NCBI GenBank assembly: GCA_947478725.1
Contig: CANJWZ010000004.1
Location: 62,001-126,000, forward strand
Length of the DNA: 64,000 bases
Direction: 5' to 3'
Source of the DNA: Comamonadaceae bacterium
GTDB taxonomy: Bacteria > Pseudomonadota > Gammaproteobacteria > Burkholderiales > Burkholderiaceae_C
Part shown: piece by piece, positions 36,640 to 43,271 of the stretch
Layout: every line of letters begins with the position of its first letter
How positions within the stretch are numbered: the stretch's first letter is position 1
Notes under the pieces: generated by a model
What the model saw: only the letters and a program-made list of their open reading frames with translations
The model's database searches: none
What the model was told of the DNA's origin: nothing
Position numbers and translations under genes: made by a program

Positions 36640-37059
36640 TCAGTTTTCAACAAACGGGTTGTGTACGCGCACACTGCTAATTACTTCACCTGAATTCATG
36701 TCTTCGCTCAGGAGCACGCTGCAACCTGCCATCTCTGCACTTGCGATGATGAGCGCATCGTAAAACGACACACTGCGGGTTTGATGCAAGTCCAGGCCAG
36801 CGCGAATGATGGCCGGAGTGACTTGAACGATTTCAAACTGCTCATACAGATCAAGCTGCGCGCGGATGTACCCAGCCGGAAGCTTTAATTTTTTAAGTGC
36901 AACATTGCAATATTCTTGCAACACCTGAGTAGACAGCACACCTGTGGCGGTTTCATAAAGCTGCTTGAGCAAGGCAAGTGCAATTTGCTGTTTTGCGGGT
37001 TCGTCGCTTGCCTCGGCGTAAACGAGGATGTTGGTGTCTATGAAGCTGCGGGTCGCCAT
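36640..37059 (-). CDS. vapC: PIN-domain toxin (VapC-like)
   Basis: Probable endoribonuclease toxin. The 139-residue product starts ATRSFIDTNILVYAEASDE, with the first acidic PIN motif (Asp8), and has SFYDALIIASAEMAGCSVLLSEDM with the later catalytic acids. It lies 3 bp after the antitoxin gene, as usual for VapBC. The target RNA cannot be told from sequence. Confidence 0.9.
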   Translation of the reverse strand: MATRSFIDTNILVYAEASDEPAKQQIALALLKQLYETATGVLSTQVLQEYCNVALKKLKLPAGYIRAQLDLYEQFEIVQVTPAIIRAGLDLHQTRSVSFYDALIIASAEMAGCSVLLSEDMNSGEVISSVRVHNPFVEN

Positions 37060-37062
37060 AAA

Positions 37063-37287
37063 TCAGCGTTCGTTGGCTTCATCGCGGTTAAAACGCCAAC
37101 CGCCCAGTTGGGCCGAAGACTGAAGGCAACGCGCCTCAAACTCAGCCCACTGCTGACCACGCCGCGTGCTGCCCGCCAATTGCTCCAAGTAGTCACGCAC
37201 TACTTGGTTGAGGCTTTTACCCATTTTTTGCGCAGCCTCACGGGCACGCTGGGCTACTTGTTCATCGACTGAAAGGGTTATGTTCAT
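37063..37287 (-). CDS. vapB: Ribbon-helix-helix-type antitoxin (VapB-like)
   Basis: Probable antitoxin paired with the PIN toxin. From the ATG at 37287 the 74-residue product reads MNITLSVDEQVAQRAREAAQ, then GKSLNQVVRDYLEQLAG, a ribbon-helix-helix pattern, followed by a flexible C-terminus likely to wrap the toxin. A longer start at 37314 is possible. The upstream region has a short palindromic element (TGTGCACATATTATGTGCGCAC near 37309-37330) that may be its operator. Confidence 0.85.
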   Translation of the reverse strand: MNITLSVDEQVAQRAREAAQKMGKSLNQVVRDYLEQLAGSTRRGQQWAEFEARCLQSSAQLGGWRFNRDEANER

Positions 37288-37308
37288 GACATTGCTCCAT
37301 TGAATGGT

Positions 37309-37330
37309 GTGCACATATTATGTGCGCACG
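37309..37330. promoter_or_regulatory. Imperfect palindrome before vapB, candidate autoregulatory operator
   Basis: GTGTGCACATA and TATGTGCGCAC face each other just upstream of the antitoxin start. VapB proteins commonly repress their own promoter at such inverted repeats; here the assignment is by position only. Confidence 0.45.
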
Positions 37331-37401
37331 ATATATTTAGTCAAGAGCTTCCCGATTTGACGATGGCTGGTACAGCCGTGTTGTTGGCCGGTGTGGGTGT
37401 G

Positions 37402-37490
37402 GCGGCCATGTTTGTGGATGCGCTGGAGGCGGCTTTGGCTGCTGCTTAATTTCCTGGTCTGTCATTCCGTGCTTGACCCGGAATCCATCC
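37402..37490 (+). pseudogene. Second copy of the gshB 3' end (direct repeat, right copy)
   Basis: Begins GCGGCCATGTTTGTGGATGC, encodes FVDALEAALAAA and a TAA, and continues GTCATTCCGTGCTTGACCCGG, matching gshB and its downstream sequence. It has no upstream gshB body. Codons after the identical core differ at silent positions, so this is a diverged homologue of the gshB end rather than a fresh tandem copy. It marks the right edge of the VapBC insertion. Confidence 0.75.
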
Positions 37491-37557
37491 CCTGCAACTT
37501 CATCTGCTGCTTGCGCAGGGCTGCGTGGTCGTGTCTTTGCGAGATGCGAGATCTCGG

Positions 37558-37625
37558 AGTTGCTATTTAATTACAAGCTGCTTGTGCATATTTTGATGGG
37601 GCTAGCGGCTTTTTTGATAGAAGTC
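37558..37625 (+). repeat. Dispersed repeat family B copy
   Basis: GTTGCTATTTAATTACAAGCTGCTTGTGC, then TTTTGATGGGGCTAGCGGC: the same layout (GCTAT...AGCTGCTTG...ATTGG.CT) as copies at 20937, 36549 and 41288. No gene lies here. Confidence 0.55.
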
Positions 37626-37637
37626 TGATGTGTCTTT

Positions 37638-37681
37638 GCAAGAACCCGTTTCTTGCGGAGTTCATATACGAGGGGTTAGGC
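37638..37681 (-). repeat. Probable truncated integron attC at the distal end of the cassette array
   Basis: On the minus strand a GCCTAAC core (37675-37681) follows the cassette gene stop, then CCCTCGTATATGAACTC and an inverted repeat GCAAGAA/TTCTTGC (37638-37656). The matching GTTAGGC half is missing, so recombination or deletion seems to have removed one end. Confidence 0.55.
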
Positions 37682-37682
37682 G

Positions 37683-38237
37683 TCACTCTTGCTGCCGCCA
37701 TGACCCCGCCCGGATTTTCTGTTGAATATGCCTTCGTACTCGGCTTTCGAGGTGTTCTAACGGCTCGCCGAAGGTAGCGAGATCTCGGCCACAACTGTCG
37801 CAGTGAAATCCGATTCGATCAATCGCTGCGTATGCGCTTGCTTGATGTGGGAATACCTGAAAGTCACAGTGCGGGCAGAAGGAATGGATGTCTCCGAGCG
37901 ATCCATCCGGGTAGTACTTCCACCTCCAATGTAGGCCAACAAGTTTGTCTTCTAGGTACAGGTTGCGCCAGTCGTCGACGCCTGTCGAAACGCCAATCGC
38001 CCTCCATAGCAGCGCAAGTGCAAGCAGCACGGAAGGGATAGCCAGTGCGACAGCCATCCAAACTTGCCAGTTAGACCATTTGCTCTGCTCGCCTGCAGTT
38101 CTCCAAAGCGAACCAGCCTGATCTGAGATTGCCGGCCAGAGGCCAAGTAAGTACGTTCCGCCCGCGCCGGCTGCGGTGACGATGCCGGCAGATATCACGG
38201 GGGCCCAGACGGGGTCTTTCCACAGCGCTTTCCACAT
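37683..38237 (-). CDS. Integron cassette gene: two-span membrane protein with a C-terminal zinc ribbon
   Basis: Unrecognised 184-residue protein. Two hydrophobic segments lie at about 12-33 (VWAPVISAGIVTAAGAGGTYLL) and about 59-82 (VWMAVALAIPSVLLALALLW). The C-terminal part has two CxxC pairs, SFCPHCDFQVF and FHCDSCGRDL, a likely zinc ribbon. The gene is bounded by integron core sites (38265-38271 and 37675-37681) and ends 2 bp before one, so it is a gene cassette. Function unknown. Confidence 0.75.
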   Translation of the reverse strand: MWKALWKDPVWAPVISAGIVTAAGAGGTYLLGLWPAISDQAGSLWRTAGEQSKWSNWQVWMAVALAIPSVLLALALLWRAIGVSTGVDDWRNLYLEDKLVGLHWRWKYYPDGSLGDIHSFCPHCDFQVFPHQASAYAAIDRIGFHCDSCGRDLATFGEPLEHLESRVRRHIQQKIRAGSWRQQE

Positions 38238-38239
38238 GG

Positions 38240-38271
38240 TCGATTGAGGACGGTTGAGCGAATGGTTAGGC
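38240..38271 (-). repeat. Partial attC between cassettes 2 and 1
   Basis: On the minus strand GCCTAAC (38265-38271) follows the stop of the YodC-like gene, then CATTCGCTCAA, which resembles the start of the complete attC at 38978-39036. The second half is missing and the next gene starts at once, so the site is truncated and probably inactive. Confidence 0.6.
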
Positions 38272-38272
38272 C

Positions 38273-38458
38273 TCAGTCGCGGTAGTGCTCGACCGCTCTC
38301 GGATCAAAGACATCTTCAACCTTGTTCGCATTGTCGAACCACACGCAAAGGAGCCCAGGGTTTGGCCCAGTGGGCGAGTAGTCGCCGATGTAGTGAACCG
38401 TCATTAGCGGACCGCCGCTCTTGAGTTGAACCACATCGCCAACATTGAAGTTACTCAT
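38273..38458 (-). CDS. YodC-like small protein (DUF2158 type)
   Basis: A 61-residue protein starting MSNFNVGDVVQLKSGGPLMTV, matching the small YodC/DUF2158 family, predicted to be an SH3-like beta barrel of unknown role. It overlaps the stop of the preceding cassette gene by 8 bp (ATGAGTAA), so both share one cassette and are coupled. The stop lies 2 bp before an attC core. Confidence 0.8.
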   Translation of the reverse strand: MSNFNVGDVVQLKSGGPLMTVHYIGDYSPTGPNPGLLCVWFDNANKVEDVFDPRAVEHYRD

Positions 38459-38972
38459 TCCGACCTCCTTGAAAGGTTAGTTGCTCGTACATGCCATCCA
38501 GGATTTGAAGAAGTGCCCGTTCTCTCGACTCCAGATCACGAATCACCGCGCGCCGCGGGTCATTGCCGGGTATCACCACAGAGCGAATCTGTTTCAGCTC
38601 GCTTCGGTAGTGTTCGAGAAGAGCACCGGCACTGCCCATTCTTGCCGAAAGTGATGCAGCTTCTGCTTGTGAGCGAAGCGCCACTTCCGACTGTTCTTGT
38701 GCTTGGGCGGTCCGCTGCAGTTCTTGACGAGTGAGTTCCAGTTCCTTGCGTTGAAGCGCGAGTTCCTCGCGCTGTAGGAAGACTGTATAAATCAGGCCGG
38801 TGAAGGCTAGCCCGGAGAAGAGTGCATTGGCAGCACCAAAGACGTCGCCAAACTGGCCTCGTGTTGGCCAGTCCGGTAATGCGAAGAACGCATCAACCCC
38901 CACTGCGACCTGAATCGCGAGAATCAGGACGCCGACGGCGAGTGCAATGAAGGCGTGACTCGGTCGCTTCAT
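38451..38972 (-). CDS. Integron cassette gene: membrane-anchored coiled-coil protein
   Basis: Unrecognised protein of about 173 residues, start MKRPSHAFIALAVGVLILAI. It has two N-terminal membrane spans (about 8-26 and 47-65: FGAANALFSGLAFTGLIYTVF), then a long heptad-rich segment LQREELALQRKELELTRQEL and on, a coiled coil. The remaining C-terminal region is helical. Similar short proteins with two spans and a coiled coil are common hypothetical genes near defence and integron regions, but I cannot assign a function. It starts 6 bp after a complete attC. Confidence 0.7.
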   Translation of the reverse strand: MKRPSHAFIALAVGVLILAIQVAVGVDAFFALPDWPTRGQFGDVFGAANALFSGLAFTGLIYTVFLQREELALQRKELELTRQELQRTAQAQEQSEVALRSQAEAASLSARMGSAGALLEHYRSELKQIRSVVIPGNDPRRAVIRDLESRERALLQILDGMYEQLTFQGGRNE

Positions 38973-38977
38973 CTGAG

Positions 38978-39036
38978 GCCTAACGTGCGAGTTACGCTGC
39001 CTGCCGTAGCGGGTCGGCTTGAACGAGGGGTTAGGC
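38978..39036 (-). repeat. Complete 59-bp integron attC site
   Basis: Bounded by GCCTAAC (38978-38984 on the plus strand) and GTTAGGC (39030-39036), the inverted core sites of an attC, exactly 59 bp apart end to end. Inside are the imperfect inverted stretches typical of these elements (GTGCGAGTTACGCTGCC / GGTCGGCTTGAACGAGG). On the minus strand it follows the stop of one cassette gene, which actually ends in the site, and precedes the ATG of the next. Confidence 0.88.
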
Positions 39037-39660
39037 AGCACTGAGCAGCGGCCGCCAGGGCCCCGAGGGACTGTGCGAAACCTCTATGCTGTGAGGCAAC
39101 GAACAGGCTCCGATAGCTACGACTTCGACGACCTCCGATGCAGTGCCGACGAACTCGCTGGCGGGCAGGTATGTGCGAGCACCGCGAGGGCTGTACTTGC
39201 CACCCGAGCAACGCGGTGCACCAGAGTTGTAGCGCGAAAAGTTGAGAGTGGTCTCCCACAAGGCCGTTGTGGGCAAGCGCAGGATGACCGGCGCCTCAAC
39301 TCGGTAGCGCTCGAAGTGATTCAGGCCGGGGCCGATGGGCCCAGAGAGGCGACCTGGCCAGAAGAAAACATGCTGATTCACGTGATGGACGAAGCGAGCA
39401 AGGTCCCAGCCGTCCTCGAACTCGATAGCGCCTTCAATCAGGGGCGCTTGATCGCGAAGGTGCGTCGTGCGGCCGCTTCTTTGCACCAGCAGATGCTCGC
39501 GACGCCTGATGGAAGACTGGTGCTCCCGGCCACCTTCCGCGAGCAGCGAGTTCGCACACTGGAGGCGCAAAGACTCTGCGATGCCTAGGAGGTTCGCGCT
39601 GGCGGTCAGGTGATACAGGAAGGGCCTGCAACTCACCAGTTGCGGCAGAGTGAACGGCAT
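39031..39660 (-). CDS. Integron cassette 1 gene: DUF7002-like protein
   Basis: A 209-residue protein with conserved-looking blocks PFLYHLTASANL (near 13-24), HLRDQAPL, GWDLARFVHHVNQHVFFWPG, GLNHFERY and NSGAPRCSGG followed by SPRG. I associate these with a family named DUF7002, from memory. The YHLT plus later Asn/Glu pattern loosely recalls ADP-ribosyltransferase-like folds, which is speculative. It begins 11 bp after the proximal core site and its stop lies in the attC, so it is the first cassette of the array. Confidence 0.75.
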   Translation of the reverse strand: MPFTLPQLVSCRPFLYHLTASANLLGIAESLRLQCANSLLAEGGREHQSSIRRREHLLVQRSGRTTHLRDQAPLIEGAIEFEDGWDLARFVHHVNQHVFFWPGRLSGPIGPGLNHFERYRVEAPVILRLPTTALWETTLNFSRYNSGAPRCSGGKYSPRGARTYLPASEFVGTASEVVEVVAIGACSLPHSIEVSHSPSGPWRPLLSAA

Positions 39661-39670
39661 TGAATGTGCT

Positions 39671-39745
39671 GCCTAACGAAATGTATGCCGCAAGACCTGC
39701 GGTCTAAAAATGGCGCTGCAACATAGTCTGGGCATCAAAATCTCC
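39671..39745 (-). other. Probable attI recombination site
   Basis: Between the first cassette and intI lies a GTTAGGC core (minus strand, 39671-39677), preceded on that strand by CGGCATACATTTC and, further up, ATGTTGCAGCGCC, reminiscent of the direct-repeat region of attI1. Position between a diverging intI and cassette 1 is where attI must be. Exact limits are uncertain. Confidence 0.55.
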
Positions 39746-39782
39746 TGAAACTGGCTTGCCTATTGGGTTTCAAGGCCGTATA

Positions 39783-39798
39783 CCGTAAATTTATACAG
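39783..39798. promoter_or_regulatory. LexA-like SOS box before intI
   Basis: The reverse complement reads CTGTATAAATTTACGG, matching CTGT-N8-ACAG with one mismatch, and ends 13 bp before the intI ATG. LexA control of integron integrases is established in Vibrio and class 1 integrons; this box suggests the same ancestral control here. Confidence 0.6.
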
Positions 39799-39811
39799 GC
39801 ATAAAAGAATT

Positions 39812-40016
39812 ATGAAAACCCGCAACCCGCCTTTGCAATCTTTTCGCTTGCTTGACCAAGTTAAAGAGCGGATTCGTTACTTTAGCTTACAAATCGAAAA
39901 GTGCATGTGAATTGGACATTTTTTTCAGTCGCTGGCACGGGTGCAGCGGTGTTGTGCGGCATCCACGCAAGATTTGGGGTCAGCTCTTTCATGAATGCAT
40001 TCCGCTCTTCTTTTTA
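39812..40016 (+). pseudogene. intI: Truncated, frameshifted integron integrase intI
   Basis: IntI is a tyrosine recombinase of about 320-340 residues. From the ATG at 39812 the frame reads MKTRNPPLQSFRLLDQVKER then IRYFSLQIEK and stops at 39908. A shifted frame continues FFSRWHG, then RHPRKIWGQ, matching the conserved N-terminal FFIRWHG...RHPREMG of environmental IntI (family knowledge). Everything after about residue 65, including all catalytic residues, is gone; the 3' end of the next minus-strand gene follows. It diverges from the cassettes, as in a normal integron. Confidence 0.82.
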
Positions 40017-40057
40017 ACATTCAGAGCAAACTGAGTGGCAAAACAACACACCACTAC

Positions 40058-40861
40058 CTAGGCGCTGCCTGAGACCCCGCCCTCAAACACCTTGAGCTCA
40101 CCCGGTGCAAACGCCGTCCAGTGTTCATTGGTGGTCAGAGGTGCGCTCACCACCACGGCTACGCGGTCTGACGCGTTGGTGTGCTCGGCAAAGTCAACGC
40201 TCACGTCTTCGTCGCTGAGGGTGGCGTGCGCAAACGGGTGTTGGCGTTCGATGTAGTACAGCCCCTGCGAGTCGGGTTTGGTTGATGCATGCGCCCACAA
40301 GGCCTGGCCGTTGCTCAGCAAAAAGTTGAAGGTGCCGTGCGGCGCGATGTTGGCCGCCAGCTCGCGTAGCGTGATGCTCAGCTCATGCACACTGGGCACC
40401 CCGGCATGCGACTTGGCCAGCTCCTGCATGATCCAGCAAAAAGCGCGCTCGCTGTCGGTGCTGCCCACTGGTTTGAAGCTGCCGTGCAGGCGCGGTGCAA
40501 AGTCTTTCAAATCACCGTTGTGTGCAAACACCCAATACCTGCCCCACAACTCTCGCACAAAAGGGTGGCAATTTTCAAGCGCCACCCGGCCCTGCGTGGC
40601 CTTGCGGATGTGCGCAATGACGTTGCGGCTTTTGATGGGGTAGCGGCTGATCAGCTCGGCCACGGGCGATGAGCAGGCGGGCTGGTGGTCTACAAAATGG
40701 CGCAGGCCTTTGTCGTCTGCACCTGCGGCGTCGCCCTCAAAAAAGGCAATGCCCCAGCCATCGGCGTGGTGGTCGGTTTGCCCGCCGCGCTGGGCAAAGC
40801 CGCGAAAGCTGAAGGTCACATCGGTAGGGGCATTGCAGTTCATGCCCAGCAGTTGGCACAC
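40058..40861 (-). CDS. Class II glutamine amidotransferase (YafJ-like)
   Basis: Ntn-hydrolase glutaminase domain protein of 267 residues. The GTG start gives MCQLLGMNCN, placing the nucleophile Cys at position 2; the start is fixed by that requirement. Further motifs are ADGWGIAFFEGD, HIRKATQGRV and WVFAHNGDLKDF. No synthetase domain is present, so the acceptor is unknown. It follows the tautomerase stop by 3 bp. Confidence 0.9.
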   Translation of the reverse strand: MCQLLGMNCNAPTDVTFSFRGFAQRGGQTDHHADGWGIAFFEGDAAGADDKGLRHFVDHQPACSSPVAELISRYPIKSRNVIAHIRKATQGRVALENCHPFVRELWGRYWVFAHNGDLKDFAPRLHGSFKPVGSTDSERAFCWIMQELAKSHAGVPSVHELSITLRELAANIAPHGTFNFLLSNGQALWAHASTKPDSQGLYYIERQHPFAHATLSDEDVSVDFAEHTNASDRVAVVVSAPLTTNEHWTAFAPGELKVFEGGVSGSA

Positions 40862-40864
40862 GGC

Positions 40865-41056
40865 TCAGTCGCGTGGCTCAGACCACAGCTTGCCGCCCGT
40901 GGCCCAGTTCTCGCGCTTGATGTCGGTGATGACGATATCGACCGAGTCAGCCACGCCGCCTAAAACCTCAACGCTGACGCGCGTGATCTCGGCGACCAGC
41001 TTCTTTTTTTGCTCGACGGTGCGGCCTTCCAGCATTTCGACGTGGTAAGTGGGCAT
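40865..41056 (-). CDS. 4-oxalocrotonate tautomerase family protein
   Basis: Small tautomerase of about 63 residues. I choose the ATG at 41056 because it yields MPTYHVEMLEGRTVEQKKKL, with catalytic Pro2 after methionine removal; GAAGGAG precedes it. The later Arg and the NW region fit the family. Substrate unknown. Coupled with the downstream amidotransferase. Confidence 0.85.
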   Translation of the reverse strand: MPTYHVEMLEGRTVEQKKKLVAEITRVSVEVLGGVADSVDIVITDIKRENWATGGKLWSEPRD

Positions 41057-41143
41057 GAAATCTCCTTCAGGGGTGATGGCGGGCTTGTTGTGGGAGTTGG
41101 ATGACACATGTGATCGTCCGGCCTGATGATAATCAAGCCTGAA

Positions 41144-41306
41144 CATGACGACTCACCTGCCCCTTCTTGCTGGTCGTTCCTACCGTTGCCAATGCGGCAG
41201 CCCGGTTTTTTCAGGAACAGCGACCGCCGAGCTGGATGCGGTACAAGGCTGGATGCGGTACAAAGGCAGACCTAGCGCCAACTTCAAAGTGCTATATGAT
41301 TTATAG
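41144..41306 (+). pseudogene. Remnant of a zinc-binding metallopeptidase-like gene
   Basis: The frame from 41144 reads MTTHLPLLAGRSYRCQCGSP. After a one-base loss in a run of Ts near 41203 the next frame gives FFRNSDRRAGCGTRLDAV. Together YRCQCG-PVFFRNS...CGT-L matches the N-terminal zinc-ribbon start of a putative zinc-binding metallopeptidase family. The rest is missing; a family B repeat follows. Assignment rests on a short motif. Confidence 0.45.
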
Positions 41307-41345
41307 CTGCTCGCGCATGTATTCATTGGTCTGGAGCCCTAAATG
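41288..41345 (+). repeat. Dispersed repeat family B copy
   Basis: AAGTGCTATATGATTTATAGC then TGCTCGCGCATG, ATTCATTGGTCTGGAG: a well-preserved example of the family also seen at 20937, 36549 and 37558. It lies between the metallopeptidase remnant and the TPR-methyltransferase gene. Confidence 0.65.
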
Positions 41346-41398
41346 AGTACCAAAAACCTTTTTAACGCCAACTGAAGGCTCAAACCGTTTCATTTTTC

Positions 41399-42724
41399 AT
41401 GTCGCCACCAACAGCCAGCCCGTTTGATGCCGCCAGACAGCATTTTGTAGAAGGCATTGGCCACTACGAGGCGGGTCGCTACGCCGAGGCGCGGGTCAGT
41501 TTTGAAGCTTCCCTGGCGCTGTTGCCAGGCCGGGTGTCAACGCTGGGCAATCTGGGGGCGACGCTGGTCAAACTCGGGCAAGCTGAGGCGGCGCTGGTGC
41601 CGCTTGACGAGGCGCTGGCCATCGATGCCCATGCGCTGGATGCGCTGTCGCACAAGGGGCTGGCTTTGGCCGATCTGGCTCGCTACGCCGAGGCGCTGGC
41701 CTGCCACGACGCCGTGCTGCGCCAGCAGGCAGACCACATTCCAGCGGCTTACCAGCGCAGCCTGATGCTCAAGCAGCTCGGGCGCTACCAAGAAGCGGTG
41801 GACGCCACCAGCCGGGTCTTCGCGCTGGATCCAGACAATCTGCAGGCTTGGTGGCTGCGCGCCGAGCTGCTGCATCGGCTCGAGCAACCCGACGCGGCGC
41901 TCGCGGCATTTGACCGATTGCTCGGCCTGGACCCCCTGCTGCACCGCGCCTGGAGCCAGAAGGCGGGCTTGCTCAACGACCTGGGCCGGCATGCCGAGGC
42001 ACTGGCTGCATTTCAGCAAGCCCTGGCCCTTGGTGGAGACCCCGAACTGAACGGTTATTTCATCGCCTCACTCACCGGCCAGCAGGCGCCCAGCGCGCCG
42101 CCGCGCCAGTATGTGGCGGGCTTGTTTGACGACTATGCCGAACACTTTGACAAGCATCTGGTCGACGTGCTGGGCTACCAGGCGCACCGGGTGCTGGTTG
42201 AAAATTTGCAGGGTGTTGGCAAAACCCATTACCGCTCCGCCCTGGACCTGGGTTGCGGCACCGGCCTGTGCGGGCCGCTGCTGCGCGGCCAGGTCAATCG
42301 GCTGGAGGGCGTGGACTTGTCTGGCCTGATGCTGGGCAAGGCGCGTGCCCTTGGGGTGTATGACGCATTGGTTCAAGCCGACGTGGCCGAGCATTTGCAA
42401 GCGACTGACCAGCGGCATGACCTGCTACTGTCTTGCGATGTGTTCATTTATGTGGGAGCGCTGGAGGCTGTGTTTGCAGGCGCAGCCCGCGTGCTGGAGC
42501 CGGGCGGCGTGTTCTGCTTTTCAGTCGAAACCACAGACGATGCGCATGACTATCGCCTGATGCCCAGCCAGCGCTATGCGCATTCAGAGCGCTACCTGCG
42601 CAGCCTGGCTGCCAGTCAGGGTTTGACGGTGGTCAAAACGCTGGCGCAGCCCATCCGGCAAGACCAGCAGCAAAGCATTGACGGCTTGTATGTGTACCTG
42701 GTCAAGCCGGCGCCAGCGTCTTGA
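41399..42724 (+). CDS. TPR-repeat protein with SAM-dependent methyltransferase domain
   Basis: A 441-residue two-domain protein. Residues about 10-215 hold five to six tetratricopeptide repeats (for example AEARVSFEASLALLPG, AEALACHDAVLRQQ, AEALAAFQQALALG). After PRQYVAGLFDDYAEHFDKHL comes a class I methyltransferase: ALDLGCGTGLCGPLL (motif I, near 282-296) and LLLSCDVFIYVGAL. Such fusions methylate unknown partners recognised by the TPRs. It stands alone, convergent with the GAF gene 5 bp away. Confidence 0.88.
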   Translation: MSPPTASPFDAARQHFVEGIGHYEAGRYAEARVSFEASLALLPGRVSTLGNLGATLVKLGQAEAALVPLDEALAIDAHALDALSHKGLALADLARYAEALACHDAVLRQQADHIPAAYQRSLMLKQLGRYQEAVDATSRVFALDPDNLQAWWLRAELLHRLEQPDAALAAFDRLLGLDPLLHRAWSQKAGLLNDLGRHAEALAAFQQALALGGDPELNGYFIASLTGQQAPSAPPRQYVAGLFDDYAEHFDKHLVDVLGYQAHRVLVENLQGVGKTHYRSALDLGCGTGLCGPLLRGQVNRLEGVDLSGLMLGKARALGVYDALVQADVAEHLQATDQRHDLLLSCDVFIYVGALEAVFAGAARVLEPGGVFCFSVETTDDAHDYRLMPSQRYAHSERYLRSLAASQGLTVVKTLAQPIRQDQQQSIDGLYVYLVKPAPAS

Positions 42725-42728
42725 GGGC

Positions 42729-43265
42729 TTACCGGCTCGCGCTTTGCAAAACCCAAGGCGTTGCCAGCACGGCCAGCAAACGAATCAGGGCGATGTCTCG
42801 CGGCAACCACTGCCCGCGGCCACCGAGCACATTGAAAGTGGCGGCGCAACGACCATCGACAAGCAGCGGCACATTGACCACGCCATGCAAACCCAGCGCC
42901 ATGATGCGCGCGTGGTCGTCAAACACCGCGGTCAGGGCAGCATCACCTTCACCTATAAAAACCTCATGACGCAAGAGCAGTTGGCGTGACCAGGGTGTCA
43001 GCGTCTTACGCTTCAGGCCCGCGACTGGGTAGGCCTGCAAGTTCGATGACCACAGGCGCTGCAGCTCAAACTCGCCGTCGCTGGCCGGCAGCGTGTCAAC
43101 CTTGTTGACAGTTAACAGGCCATCGCCCAGCATGGCCTGCCGCACCCGTTCAATCACCGACAGGGCGGCATCAAAATGACTGGCGTGGGGCAGCGCCTCG
43201 CCAAGCAAGGCACACACCGCAGCCGGGAGCTGCAGGTCTTCTGATGCTGGATCTGCCGTGTTCAC
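42729..43265 (-). CDS. GAF-domain protein
   Basis: A 178-residue single-domain protein with a GAF fold: LRHEVFIGEGDAALTAVFDD, ARIMALGLHGVVNVPLLVDG and RCAATFNVLGGRGQW. No output domain. It lies 6 bp downstream of a Bug-family binding protein gene and a gamma-glutamyltransferase homologue on the same strand, so it may belong to that transcription unit as a ligand or redox sensor. Function unproven. Confidence 0.8.
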   Translation of the reverse strand: MNTADPASEDLQLPAAVCALLGEALPHASHFDAALSVIERVRQAMLGDGLLTVNKVDTLPASDGEFELQRLWSSNLQAYPVAGLKRKTLTPWSRQLLLRHEVFIGEGDAALTAVFDDHARIMALGLHGVVNVPLLVDGRCAATFNVLGGRGQWLPRDIALIRLLAVLATPWVLQSASR

Positions 43266-43271
43266 CGGGTC

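Noticed and set aside
36498-41398. Possible CRISPR array in the repeat-bearing accessory region
   Set aside because: The repeats are integron sites and dispersed elements at irregular distances; there is no regular repeat-spacer pattern and no cas gene.
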